Shown: in pieces, positions 53,738 through 62,717 of the stretch
How positions within the stretch are numbered: the first letter of the stretch is position 1
How the letters are laid out: each line of letters starts with the position of its first letter
Assembly: GCF_022012475.1 (NCBI RefSeq)
Contig: NZ_JAKLWS010000004.1
Location: forward strand, 124,001-188,000
Reading direction: 5' to 3'
Length of the DNA stretch: 64,000 bases
Source: Rhodohalobacter sulfatireducens
GTDB taxonomy: Bacteria; Bacteroidota; Rhodothermia; Balneolales; Balneolaceae
Notes under the pieces: generated by a model
The model's input: the letters and a program-made list of their open reading frames with translations, nothing else
Told to the model about the DNA's origin: nothing
Database searches by the model: none
Made by a program: the position numbers and the translations under genes

Positions 53738-54403
53738 TCAGTTTAATCGAAATGCTACGTAATGAATTGTCTTACCGGCTTTCAAGTGCTTCTTTTCATA
53801 GAATGTTTTATGGGTAAGGAGTTTATCATCAGGTTCTTCTTTATAGATATCGTCTACTTTTTTACCAATCTGACAATCCTCCTCCTCAATCGTTTCAAGC
53901 GTAAAATTATACAGGAGGTCAGAATCTGTTTTCAGATGGATCAGCCCACCCGGTTTCAGCACATTCCGATAGATTTCAAGAAATTTCGTTGATGTGAGTC
54001 TCTGCTTGGATCGCGACCCCCTTGGATGTGGGTCAGGAAAAGTAATCCAGATTTCATCCACTTCCCCCGGCTCAAAATAATCCTCCAAGTGATCGATCAG
54101 CATACGAATAAACCGAACATTTCTTACTTGGTTATTTAAAGCATACGTGGCACCCTTCCAAATCCGGTTTCCCTTCAAATCAATGCCAATACAGTTCTTC
54201 CCGGGATTCTTTTCAGCAAGATAAATGGTGTACTCACCTTTTCCACAGGCCAATTCAAGAACAATGGGATTGTTGTTCCCAAAAATCTCCTTCTTCCATT
54301 TTCCTTTGGGCGGCGGCTCGTTCCCCTCAAAATCGGTGTACTCAAACACATTTTGATAGCGAGCGATATCTTTAAATCTCCGGAGCTTATTTTTATTGCC
54401 CAT
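53738..54403 (-). CDS. trmB: tRNA (guanine-N7-)-methyltransferase
   Basis: SAM-dependent enzyme that makes m7G46 in tRNA. The 221-residue protein carries the SAM motif IVLELACGKGEYTIYLAEKNPGKN, NCIGIDLKGNRIWKGA, and the TrmB signature WITFPDPHPRGSRSKQRL followed by FLEIYRNVLKPGGLIHLKTD. Length is typical. It is 13 bases downstream of a peroxiredoxin-like gene, with which it is probably co-transcribed. Confidence 0.95.
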   Translation of the reverse strand: MGNKNKLRRFKDIARYQNVFEYTDFEGNEPPPKGKWKKEIFGNNNPIVLELACGKGEYTIYLAEKNPGKNCIGIDLKGNRIWKGATYALNNQVRNVRFIRMLIDHLEDYFEPGEVDEIWITFPDPHPRGSRSKQRLTSTKFLEIYRNVLKPGGLIHLKTDSDLLYNFTLETIEEEDCQIGKKVDDIYKEEPDDKLLTHKTFYEKKHLKAGKTIHYVAFRLN

Positions 54404-54416
54404 GAACTACAGAAGC

Positions 54417-54995
54417 TTAGCCATACCAGGCCGGTTCATTTCCTTTCTTCCATTTGATATTGCATCCCATACTCGGAATCTGTTTTTCGGGTGCAGGCTC
54501 CCCGGCCAAAAGACGATCGGTAGCATCTCTCAAATCTTCACCGGTTGGTTCGATATCGTTTTTAGGCCTCGCACTGTCGAATTGTCCGCGATAGTAGAGT
54601 TCCTGGTTTTCATCAAAGAGGAAAAGGTCGGGCGTGCAGGCTGCTTTGTAGGCATGAGCCGCTTCCTGTTCCTTATCAAAGAGGTAAGGAAATGGGTATC
54701 CAAATTCTTCCGCATCCTCTTTCATCTTATCAGGTGCGTCTTCCGGATAATTCTCAATATCATTTGAACTGATAGCTACAATTCCGACTCCTTTCGGCAT
54801 GTAATCAGAAGCATACTCGACAAGATCTTCTTTGATCAGTTTTACATATGGGCAATGATTACAAATAAACATCACCAAAAAAGCTTTGTTTCTCTCAAAG
54901 GCTTCAGGAGTATAGGTTCTGCCCGACACTACATCGTGAAGTGTAAAGTCCGGGGCTTTTGTTCCAAGTTCCAGCATTGTTGATTCAACTGCCAT
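54417..54995 (-). CDS. Thioredoxin-fold (AhpC/TSA-like) protein
   Basis: A 192-residue cytoplasmic protein of the redoxin family. The N-terminus APDFTLHDVVSGRTYTPEAF is peroxiredoxin-like; the redox site is MFICNHCPYVKLIKEDL with a CNHC motif. The block GVGIVAISSNDIENYPEDAPDKM and the cis-Pro region ACTPDLFLFDENQELYYRGQ follow. The CxxCP arrangement is that of the small group annotated thioredoxin family protein rather than true AhpC. Substrate is unknown; thiol-disulfide exchange or peroxide reduction is inferred. Confidence 0.9.
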   Translation of the reverse strand: MAVESTMLELGTKAPDFTLHDVVSGRTYTPEAFERNKAFLVMFICNHCPYVKLIKEDLVEYASDYMPKGVGIVAISSNDIENYPEDAPDKMKEDAEEFGYPFPYLFDKEQEAAHAYKAACTPDLFLFDENQELYYRGQFDSARPKNDIEPTGEDLRDATDRLLAGEPAPEKQIPSMGCNIKWKKGNEPAWYG

Positions 54996-55160
54996 AGTCT
55001 TATCTGTTATTTAAATTTTACGTTTGATATGATTAACAAAGTGCACACATATCTCATTCAAATCATGTAAAAATAAGAATTTTTCGGTGTGATGTAAGGT
55101 ATACTCTGTTGCCGCAGAGGAACCGAAGTTAACCAATCCTTTTCTGTACTTCTGTGGGAA

Positions 55161-56207
55161 TTAAAATAATCGCAATTGATCCGTTTCGGGCCTTCTGAAA
55201 TGCTTTGTTTCTAACGGGCTGATATTCTTATTCAGGCCCAGCCGTTTTGCATGTATTTTCAAGAGTTGGCGAATCTGATCTCCAAACGGACCCTCAACCT
55301 GAAATCTCTCTCCCCATTCCGAGCGATTCAATTTTCCATCCTTCATATTTTTGATTCGATTGATCACTTTCTTTTTGCGGTCGGGTTGATGATCTTCGAG
55401 CCATTTCACAAACAGATCCTTCACAGCATAGGGCAAGCGTAACGGAACAACCGCCACAGAACCGGCTCCGGCTTCTGCAGATGCTTCCATGATAGGAACA
55501 AGCTCTTCATCTGTTAACCCGGGAATCAGGGGCGCAATATTCACATGAACCGGAATTCCGGCTTCAGTCAATTCCCGAACAGCCTTTAGTCTTCGATTGG
55601 GCCTCGATGTTCTTGGCTCCATCGTATCCGTAAGGCTTTTATCAAGCGATGTGATCGACAATACCACTTTTACCGCATTCTTTTCAGCAAGAGATAAGAG
55701 CAGATCAATATCACGCGTAACCTGGTAATTCTTCGTAATAATCACCAACGGATGATTACACTCAGCCAGCACTTCAATACATCCACGGGTAATGCGCAGC
55801 TTTTTTTCGATGGGTTGGTACGGATCAGTTACACCACTCATAATCAGTGTTTGTGGTTTCCAGCACTCCTGTGCCAATTTTTCGCGTAATAGCTTTGGAG
55901 CATCATACTTCACAACAATTTTGGATTCGAAATCCAGCCCGGGACTCATTCCAAGGTATTCGTGTGTGGGGCGAGCATAACAATAAACACATCCATGTTC
56001 GCATCCACGATAGGGATTCAAGCTTACATCAAAAGAGATATCCGGACTTTGATTTGTAGAGATGATTTCAGAAGTATGATCCGTCAGAAGTTGGGTGTCA
56101 GGTTTCTTGAACTTGCCGGTTTCCTCGTTTATATCATACTCCAGGTGAGTATCCTTGAATCTGTTTTTGGGGTTGTGTGCGCTCCCCCTGCCTTTGATTG
56201 GTTTCAT
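55161..56207 (-). CDS. PA0069-family radical SAM protein
   Basis: A 348-residue radical SAM enzyme with a [4Fe-4S] site in LNPYRGCEHGCVYCYARPTH (CxxxCxxC). The family-typical opening is MKPIKGRGSAHNPKNRF and the next block HEYLGMSPGLDFESKIVVK. The GVTDPYQPIEKK and CIEVLAECNHPLVIITKN motifs recall spore-photoproduct-lyase relatives and Rv2578c/PA0069 proteins. The reaction is not known. It sits alone between a redoxin gene and a glycosyltransferase. Confidence 0.92.
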   Translation of the reverse strand: MKPIKGRGSAHNPKNRFKDTHLEYDINEETGKFKKPDTQLLTDHTSEIISTNQSPDISFDVSLNPYRGCEHGCVYCYARPTHEYLGMSPGLDFESKIVVKYDAPKLLREKLAQECWKPQTLIMSGVTDPYQPIEKKLRITRGCIEVLAECNHPLVIITKNYQVTRDIDLLLSLAEKNAVKVVLSITSLDKSLTDTMEPRTSRPNRRLKAVRELTEAGIPVHVNIAPLIPGLTDEELVPIMEASAEAGAGSVAVVPLRLPYAVKDLFVKWLEDHQPDRKKKVINRIKNMKDGKLNRSEWGERFQVEGPFGDQIRQLLKIHAKRLGLNKNISPLETKHFRRPETDQLRLF

Positions 56208-56304
56208 ATACTACACATGTTTTGTACATAATGTAATATCTGTTTATATCACTTTCAAATCCCTCTAATAAACCAACTCACCAATTACCGGACAGATATG
56301 AAAT

Positions 56305-58590
56305 TTATGGTCCATAGTTCATTATTTTTTTCCGGGCGGCCAGAAATTGATCTATCACCTTTGACCATTTGAACTCTTCAGTCACATAATTATAACCCGA
56401 TTCAGCCATTCTTGAAACCTCTACCCTTTTATGAAGTAGTATATCCAATGCACTGTTAAATTCTGACTGGGATCTTACAGCAAATCCTCCTTCTGAATTA
56501 TTTACATGGTACTTTGTCACAGAGCAGTCTGCATGGACAATGACAGGTGTTTTTAGCGCCCAGGCTTCCATTATCACCAATGAAAAACTTTCAAACAGAC
56601 TTGGTTGAACGAGGGCCAAAGAATCCCTGATTAGTTCTATCTTCATGTCTTCCTCTACCCAGCCAGCATATTCTACATAGGGAGAGGAAGTTAACTTTTC
56701 TATTTCAGGTTCATGACCTTCTCCCACAAAAAGAAGGGATACTTTATCGGAAGTAGTGTCATTGAATCCAGTAATCCAGCTTATTAAAGCACTAATATTT
56801 TTTTCTTGAACTATGCGGCCTATATATATCAATTGATTCTTTTGTTTTCTTGTGTGGGAAATCTGATTGTATTCCTTTTCTGCTAAGGAAACACCGACAC
56901 CAATGGGAAAATATAAATCCGGAAGCATTCCCTGGAATGACTTTATACCAACTTCAATTTCTGGTGCAGAATTAATAATTGCACCTCTGGCACAAGAAAA
57001 CATCCAACTCATGGCTTTATGATAGGCTGCCGGCTCGTTGTGAATAAAGGGATGAAGGATGGTTTTTTCAGGGGCGATAGATGCAAGTCTATGAGAAGAA
57101 CCAGAGAAATAGTGGCATAAATGAATCGTAGAGTACTTTTTAGCATTTTCTCTAAGGGATTTCTCCATACCCTTTCCAGACAAAGCTGATTTTTTCCAGA
57201 GCCATCCCGTTAATAAACTGCCTTTGTTTTTCGCGACTTGTCTATGCATGATATTAAAAATAGGTTCCATTCGCTTGTTTGATGGGAATCTGACGATTTC
57301 AAACGGAGTTCCTTGGTCTTGTTGACCATCCAGATAGTGATTGTTACGATTAACAAGCGTCGAACTAGCAGTGGCCCAAACTTCAACGTTTATTCCTCTC
57401 TCACATAATTTCTCGGCTATAGTAAAGATTACTTTTTCAGCACCTGCCTGTATATTCTTAAAAAACCAGGGCATCACAAACAAGATTGGTTTCTTAGATA
57501 AATATTCAACATTTTCGGAAGAGTTGTAGTTTGCTGAGTGCTCTGGAAGAGTAGATTTTTTTTCGAATTTCTTCAGAAGTCGCATTAATCCTTCTGAATT
57601 TTCATACTGTAAAACCTCATTATCTCCCTGGAACTGATACCCGAGATTTGTTTTTCCATTAACGATGAGCGGCCTTCCTAATAATCGAGTTCGTGCTCCC
57701 ACACCAGAACTTGATATTTTAAGATAAGGCAAAATCACACAGTCAGACGCAACAATCCAAGCATCAAATGCATCATCATCTACAAACTCTTCTATCAAAT
57801 AAACACCTTCTGTTCTATGAGCTTGCGCGTAAAGCTCGTCGCGATATTTGGAGTATTTTGGATTAGTGGTCCTTAAGCTACCTACAATGTATAGTTCTGC
57901 ATTTTTTTTACATTTTGCTTTTTCAAAAGCTTCTATTGCCAAATGAAATCCTTTGTGTTGCTGAAAAAATCCAATACAGAGAAAAATTTTCTTGCTTTGG
58001 TCCAACCCAAACATATTGCGTGCATCTCTCTGGCTACCTGTAAATCTGGATTGCATATACCGCTCATGAGGCAATACAGTTGCCCTCGTTCCCCAAAAAC
58101 TCCCGAGTTTCTCTATAATTTTTTTCCTTTCAGGCTCGGTATGAAATATCATTTGATGAAATAAATGAAAAGGAATTGTCAGAAGAGATTCTGAAAGTTT
58201 AGATTTTCCGGTAAACAAACCTGTTTCATGAAAAATTATTCCACCCTCATTTCGCCCTTTCCATCCCAGAAAGTAAAATAAAAGAATTTGGCAGATGCGG
58301 GTGAAATATTTTCTCGGTAAGCTTCCTTGAGTGTTTGAATAGATAAATGTGGAAGTATAATGAACAAAAACAGCATCGAGTTTAAGCCAGAGAATATTCC
58401 AAATGGCCATCAGGATACTTTTATAATTGTTAAGATTTATTTTAATAGCTGCTGACGAAGTTTCATCTGGACTACACTGCAAGACAATGTTCCCCTTTGA
58501 TTTTTCATACTTCACTTGTTCTGCAGCATATCTTCCAATGCCACACCGTGTAGGTGGAAATGATGAATAAATCAGTATTCTTTTTGCCAT
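56305..58590 (-). CDS. Dual-domain glycosyltransferase (two GT4-like GT-B units)
   Basis: The 761-residue protein carries two GT-B transferase units in one chain. The N-terminal unit (about 1-350) has the acceptor motif SFPPTRCGIGRYAAEQV and a donor half with FLCIGFFQQHKGFHLAIEAFEKA. The second (about 370-755) begins ILFVMPWFFKNIQAGAEKVIF, followed by LIYIGRIVQEKNISALISWI and the E-x7-E region SFSLVIMEAWALKTPVIVH. Two rounds of sugar addition by one enzyme are therefore possible. The first unit appears to lack a clear E-x7-E near its end (SGVGARTRLLGRPLIVNG), so it may be inactive. It stands apart from the three-gene transferase set at 50.5-53.5 kb. Confidence 0.88.
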   Translation of the reverse strand: MAKRILIYSSFPPTRCGIGRYAAEQVKYEKSKGNIVLQCSPDETSSAAIKINLNNYKSILMAIWNILWLKLDAVFVHYTSTFIYSNTQGSLPRKYFTRICQILLFYFLGWKGRNEGGIIFHETGLFTGKSKLSESLLTIPFHLFHQMIFHTEPERKKIIEKLGSFWGTRATVLPHERYMQSRFTGSQRDARNMFGLDQSKKIFLCIGFFQQHKGFHLAIEAFEKAKCKKNAELYIVGSLRTTNPKYSKYRDELYAQAHRTEGVYLIEEFVDDDAFDAWIVASDCVILPYLKISSSGVGARTRLLGRPLIVNGKTNLGYQFQGDNEVLQYENSEGLMRLLKKFEKKSTLPEHSANYNSSENVEYLSKKPILFVMPWFFKNIQAGAEKVIFTIAEKLCERGINVEVWATASSTLVNRNNHYLDGQQDQGTPFEIVRFPSNKRMEPIFNIMHRQVAKNKGSLLTGWLWKKSALSGKGMEKSLRENAKKYSTIHLCHYFSGSSHRLASIAPEKTILHPFIHNEPAAYHKAMSWMFSCARGAIINSAPEIEVGIKSFQGMLPDLYFPIGVGVSLAEKEYNQISHTRKQKNQLIYIGRIVQEKNISALISWITGFNDTTSDKVSLLFVGEGHEPEIEKLTSSPYVEYAGWVEEDMKIELIRDSLALVQPSLFESFSLVIMEAWALKTPVIVHADCSVTKYHVNNSEGGFAVRSQSEFNSALDILLHKRVEVSRMAESGYNYVTEEFKWSKVIDQFLAARKKIMNYGP

Positions 58591-58596
58591 TTCTTA

Positions 58597-58779
58597 TTCT
58601 TGTGGAAATCAAACCACCATTCATACTTCAACATCAGATCTTTTAAGCCGTTTCACAGCCTGCTTTACCGCATAGGGTATGATACAAGCGGATGCCACAT
58701 TATACCGACGGGCTACATCACACCCCTCTTTCAACATCTGATTATTCATGATTGGGTGAAGAAGCGAATGATCGATCAT
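58597..58779 (-). pseudogene. Truncated deoC-like (deoxyribose-phosphate aldolase family) pseudogene
   Basis: On the minus strand the frame from 58779 encodes MIDHSLLHPIMNNQ, then CDVARRYNVASACIIPYAV and KRLKRSDVEV, which is the N-terminal beta-alpha-beta of DeoC aldolases (IDHTLLKP..., AREY..ASVCVNPY, L..SDV.V). A TGA at 58623-58621 follows. Past it the family sequence continues in frame (MVV, TGA in place of the Gly codon, then FPQE matching GFPHG), so two nonsense codons interrupt it. The frame then runs into the glycosyltransferase start at 58590, and the remaining 170 or so residues are missing. It is a relic of an aldolase gene lost when the region rearranged. Confidence 0.78.
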
Positions 58780-58838
58780 TTTAGCGAACTATTCAACTTC
58801 GTTCAGGTTGTGGTTATTTGTTTGAATATGTTTAGTTG

Positions 58839-60029
58839 CTAGCTGAAATCTGCTATAGCTCGGATTATACTGTTTAGTGAGCTACGCAATAGATTTTCAT
58901 CGATAATTAATGGCGGAGCGATTCGAATCAATGAGTTTGAGTGTAGGGTCCATCCCAAAATCAGCCCGTTTTCAAAACATCTGTTCACTACCTTTTCAGT
59001 GAGTACAGAGTCTCTTAATTGAAGTCCTAACATAGCTCCCCGTCCCCGAACTTCAACAATACCATCTCCCTTCAGGATCGATCGCACAATCTTTTCAATC
59101 TTCATTCCTTTCTCTGCAAAGTCATCACTTAGAAGAGTTTTCAAACTGGCATGAGCGGCTGCACAACTGACAGGATGCCCCCCAAATGTTGTAACGTGAT
59201 TCAGCGGGGGGTCTTTCTTGAAAACCTCAAAGATTTCGGAGGATGAGACAAAAGCCCCCATCGGCATGCCGCCGGCCATCGCTTTTGCCAGGCAGATGAT
59301 ATCAGGAACGACATCATAATATTTAAAAGCGAACAGGCTTCCGGTTCGATAGAATCCGGTTTGGATTTCGTCGAAGATCAGAAGTGCCCCGGTTTCATCG
59401 CATCTTCTTCTGACTTTCTGAAGCCATTTTTTCTCCGCTGGAATGATACCTCCTTCTCCCTGGATCGGTTCCATAATAACGGCAGCGGTCTCCTCGTCAA
59501 TCAGATCAAAAACTGCATCAGAGTTAAAATCAGAAAAATAGACATTGGGCAGAAGCGGTTGATAAGGATCTCGGTACACGTTTCGACCGGTCACACTCAG
59601 TGAACCATGCGTATCCCCGTGATAGCTGTTATGAAAAGCTACAAACTTACTGCGGCCGGTAAACTTTTTTGCAAGCTTCAGGGCTCCCTCAACGGACTCA
59701 GTTCCACTGTTTACAAAATAGACGCGATCCAGATTTGTAGGAAGTTGTTCACACAAAAGGTGTGCAAACTTACTTTGCGGGGACTGTATAAATTCACCAT
59801 ACACCATTACGTGCAGATGCTTTTCTAACTGTCCCTTGATGGCCTTAAGCACATTCGGATGTCGGTGCCCCAGGCTGCTGACTGCGATGCCTGAAATCAG
59901 GTCTGTGTATCTTTTTCCATCCGTTGTGTATATAAATGACCCCTCAGCCCTGTCAATCTCGAGCCCTATCGGTTCATCGCTTGTTTGTGCGACGTGTTTG
60001 TAAAACGATTGGCTCGATTCAGACATCAT
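58839..60029 (-). CDS. Class III aminotransferase (acetylornithine/ornithine aminotransferase-like)
   Basis: A 396-residue PLP-dependent fold-type I aminotransferase of subgroup III. Motifs are YTDLISGIAVSSLGHRHP, VYFVNSGTESVEGALKLAKKFTG, FHNSYHGDTHGSLSVTG, GALLIFDEIQTGFYRTG and the PLP lysine in CLAKAMAGGMPMGAF, followed by HVTTFGGHPVSCAA. ArgD, RocD and related enzymes share these, and no arginine-pathway genes lie nearby, so the substrate is left open. It is 6 bases behind a thioredoxin-like gene. Confidence 0.92.
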   Translation of the reverse strand: MMSESSQSFYKHVAQTSDEPIGLEIDRAEGSFIYTTDGKRYTDLISGIAVSSLGHRHPNVLKAIKGQLEKHLHVMVYGEFIQSPQSKFAHLLCEQLPTNLDRVYFVNSGTESVEGALKLAKKFTGRSKFVAFHNSYHGDTHGSLSVTGRNVYRDPYQPLLPNVYFSDFNSDAVFDLIDEETAAVIMEPIQGEGGIIPAEKKWLQKVRRRCDETGALLIFDEIQTGFYRTGSLFAFKYYDVVPDIICLAKAMAGGMPMGAFVSSSEIFEVFKKDPPLNHVTTFGGHPVSCAAAHASLKTLLSDDFAEKGMKIEKIVRSILKGDGIVEVRGRGAMLGLQLRDSVLTEKVVNRCFENGLILGWTLHSNSLIRIAPPLIIDENLLRSSLNSIIRAIADFS

Positions 60030-60035
60030 AAAAGA

Positions 60036-60665
60036 TCATATCTTGTTTGCCCACTTTTCGATTAAGGGGATAAATTCATCCTGCACAGATTCAGATTTGT
60101 CATCTGCGTACCACTTGTGCAACTTTTCAGCTCTTTCTTGCGAGGTATATTCATGATTGTCCTTCATCTTCTTGAACAGGTATTGGGCCTCGTCGGGTCT
60201 TGGCCCCCATTCACCGAGAATTTCAAGCGTTTTGGAATCGAGGCAGATCAGTTTAGGTATTGACCTTGCTCTTCCATCCGTTAAAAACTGATCCATAATA
60301 TCAAGATGTTCATCCCTTAAAATGTATCGAGTTTGGATCATTTTTGTTTGATCGGCCATTTTTTGGATTACCGGAATGACCTGAGCCGCATCTCCGCACC
60401 AACCTTCCGTTAAAATCAACCATGTTAGCGACCGATCCAGGCTTTCTAACTTATGAATCAGCTCCTCTTTCAGATCAATTTGTTTATCTAGTCTCCTCAT
60501 TCTGTGCACATTCATCTTGGTGTAGTGCAGCATCGAGTCAGAATGATTTTCACCTGTGGTTTTATCCTGCTTGAGAAGTTTGTCGATCAAATCACGATAT
60601 TCATCGTACGTAAAGGCATTCTCAATCGTGCCCCTGGTGATAATAGCTGTTTTTATGTCTGTCAT
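60036..60665 (-). CDS. Thioredoxin-family protein (Thioredoxin_9 type)
   Basis: A 209-residue cytoplasmic protein with a thioredoxin fold around LTWLILTEGWCGDAAQVIPVI. The usual CxxC reads C-G-D-A, so only one active-site Cys remains. The cis-Pro region SIPKLICLDSKTLEILGEWGPRP follows and the C-terminus is helical. This is the bacillithiol/thioredoxin_9 type seen in Bacteroidota and Firmicutes. A single Cys argues against dithiol oxidoreductase action. It lies between a UbiA gene and an aminotransferase on one strand. Confidence 0.87.
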   Translation of the reverse strand: MTDIKTAIITRGTIENAFTYDEYRDLIDKLLKQDKTTGENHSDSMLHYTKMNVHRMRRLDKQIDLKEELIHKLESLDRSLTWLILTEGWCGDAAQVIPVIQKMADQTKMIQTRYILRDEHLDIMDQFLTDGRARSIPKLICLDSKTLEILGEWGPRPDEAQYLFKKMKDNHEYTSQERAEKLHKWYADDKSESVQDEFIPLIEKWANKI

Positions 60666-60683
60666 GTTACTTCTTTATATTGC

Positions 60684-61574
60684 TTAAAAATAGTTTGATA
60701 ATAAAGTTTCTCCTATCCACTCGTACCTGATGATATTCGCTGTCAACAGGAAAATTACGAATGAAAGTGAAGCAAAAAATTTAATATTCATCACTTTTTT
60801 ATATTCCTTCTGATTTCCCTCTAATCCGGCTACAAAACTGTTTATGATAGCAAACGAAAGTAAACCTACAATGAAGAGTACGATCGCAGGTGTACTGTAG
60901 ATTCTGAAAAAACCTATACACATCAGCACCAATCCAATAACGTATGCAGCCATAAAAAATCGTTGTACACCACTAAGGCCGAATTTCACAAAAAAAGTGA
61001 TGTCACCTCTCTTCGAATCTTCATCCGCCTGGTATATTTGCGAAACAGGATACAAACTCAGCAGAATGAGTGATGCACCTATTCCACTAAACAAAATTGA
61101 TGTTGAAAAAGCTCCACCCGCAGCCCAAAATCCGAGAAAGACAGAGTTCAAACCAGTACTTATTCCAATAGCGATGAGGCTTAAAATGGGTTCTCCTTTC
61201 CAGCGTGCATGTGGTGTTGAATAGAGCCAAAAAAGTAACAGACTGATTCCGTAAACAGTAAAATATACCCAACTAACAGTTATAGCCCATATCCATCCGG
61301 CAAGCATCAAAAACAAAGAAACCTTGTGCATCCAGGGAGTCATTTTTGGAGGATGTTTGAGTCCGCCGATGGGACCTTCATCTTTATCCCAAAAAGAATT
61401 AAATGCCGTTGCGCCCCCATAGAGAAGAACATGAACATTTAGAAACTGTAACCAAAACTGTGAGAATTGCATCTGATCTGCCAGCAATCCTCCCAAAAGA
61501 TATCCCCCGGAAAGGATAAAAAACTGGTAATGCAAACGGAGATGGAGGATAAAATTTTTGATTTCCTGGATCAT
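60684..61574 (-). CDS. UbiA-family prenyltransferase
   Basis: Integral membrane prenyltransferase, 296 residues and about eight or nine membrane helices. The first aspartate-rich motif is NSFWDKDEGPIGGLKHPP, differing from the standard NDxxDxxxD by having S and F in place of the early Asp. The second is YQADEDSKRGDITFFVKFG, which is normal. Loop sequences such as YSTPHARWKGEPILSLIAIGISTGLNSV are typical. The prenylated acceptor could be a quinone, haem or carotenoid-type precursor; no menaquinone gene lies nearby. It is 18 bases ahead of the thioredoxin-like gene. Confidence 0.9.
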   Translation of the reverse strand: MIQEIKNFILHLRLHYQFFILSGGYLLGGLLADQMQFSQFWLQFLNVHVLLYGGATAFNSFWDKDEGPIGGLKHPPKMTPWMHKVSLFLMLAGWIWAITVSWVYFTVYGISLLLFWLYSTPHARWKGEPILSLIAIGISTGLNSVFLGFWAAGGAFSTSILFSGIGASLILLSLYPVSQIYQADEDSKRGDITFFVKFGLSGVQRFFMAAYVIGLVLMCIGFFRIYSTPAIVLFIVGLLSFAIINSFVAGLEGNQKEYKKVMNIKFFASLSFVIFLLTANIIRYEWIGETLLSNYF

Positions 61575-61754
61575 TGGCTCTATTTAAAAACCTGTCAGAG
61601 TCCTTCGGATCTGTCTGAGTTCGTATTACTTTTTTTAGGCTAATCAAACCATCGCAACTCTGGCAGTAGCTTGCGCACTCTTACAGGTTGCTTATGTTCA
61701 CGAATCTTCAAAATTACATTTACATCCCAAACATAAGAATCATATTTTTAACAG

Positions 61755-62654
61755 ATGCTAAAAGTTTTAGATAACATAACAACAAAGCGATCTGTTCTGG
61801 ATGAACCTGATTGGACGGCAATGGCCTCCCGTCATGAAGAAAAATTATCTGCCGTCCTGGATCCTTATCTCGAAAAGCGTTCCCGCCAGCAGAAAGACCC
61901 TGTACTCGATTTCCTCTTTGAGTATTATGCATTTCGGCCCTCCCATCTAACGCGATGGTCTCCCGGAATTGGAATAACTCTGAAATACAGCGATAAATCT
62001 AAACTGCCTGAAATTTCTGAATTGAACGGTTCGGACGGTTTCGCTAAACTCAACCCGGCATTCTTCCCTCAAAAAAGAATTCGTTCGGCCAAGTGGACTC
62101 TCGAGCTACTCGAAAATAGTGCCGAACGAAAACCGATGTTTGGTTGCTTTGGCATGCATGAATGGGCAATGGTGTATCGGGCGGAGAACGTACGTCATCA
62201 ACAGATCCCGCTACGGCTCTCGGATGATGAAATTGCCGAGTTTGTAGAATCGCGTCCTCTGGTATGCACCCATTTTGATGCGTTCCGATTTTTCACGAAG
62301 AAAGCTCGCCCGATGAACAAGCATGAACTGAGCCGGGAAACATTCCAGGATACAGAACAGCCCGGCTGCGTTCACACAAACATGGACCTCTATAAATGGG
62401 CGTTTAAACTTTATCCATGGATTTCGAGTGAGATTATCCGCGAAGCGTTTTTCAACGCATTAAAAACCCGGAAAGTGGATATGCAGGCGAGTCCCTATGA
62501 TGCAACAGAGTTTGGACTGAAGCCGATCAAAATTGAGACTGAACCCGGAAGAAAAGAATATGTTGAACGCCAGATGGAGATTTATCAAAACTCACAACCG
62601 ATTCGGCATAGACTGATTAAAGCGTATAAAGAAGTGATTCAAAGAGTGAGTTGA
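61755..62654 (+). CDS. Conserved protein annotated elsewhere as 3-methyladenine DNA glycosylase-like
   Basis: A 299-residue soluble protein. Characteristic blocks are DPVLDFLFEYYAFRPSHLTRW, SPGIGITLKY, CFGMHEWAMVYR, THFDAFRFFT and CVHTNMDLYKWAFKLYPW. These match a family commonly called 3-methyladenine DNA glycosylase in genome annotation, but I see none of the catalytic motifs of AlkA, Tag or AAG, so the name is doubtful. Asp and His residues in THFDAFRFF and HEW could form an active site. It is the only plus-strand gene of this corner, convergent with DUF2442. Confidence 0.72.
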   Translation: MLKVLDNITTKRSVLDEPDWTAMASRHEEKLSAVLDPYLEKRSRQQKDPVLDFLFEYYAFRPSHLTRWSPGIGITLKYSDKSKLPEISELNGSDGFAKLNPAFFPQKRIRSAKWTLELLENSAERKPMFGCFGMHEWAMVYRAENVRHQQIPLRLSDDEIAEFVESRPLVCTHFDAFRFFTKKARPMNKHELSRETFQDTEQPGCVHTNMDLYKWAFKLYPWISSEIIREAFFNALKTRKVDMQASPYDATEFGLKPIKIETEPGRKEYVERQMEIYQNSQPIRHRLIKAYKEVIQRVS

Positions 62655-62717
62655 TATTTAGACATGGAGACACGGAAACTCAAAGAAATATTTTTTGGCG
62701 AATCTCTTTGACGTTAA

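Noticed and set aside
58600-58842. 80-codon plus-strand frame between the glycosyltransferase and the aminotransferase
   Set aside because: The opposite strand carries a recognisable deoC relic over the same bases, so the plus frame is a chance opening.
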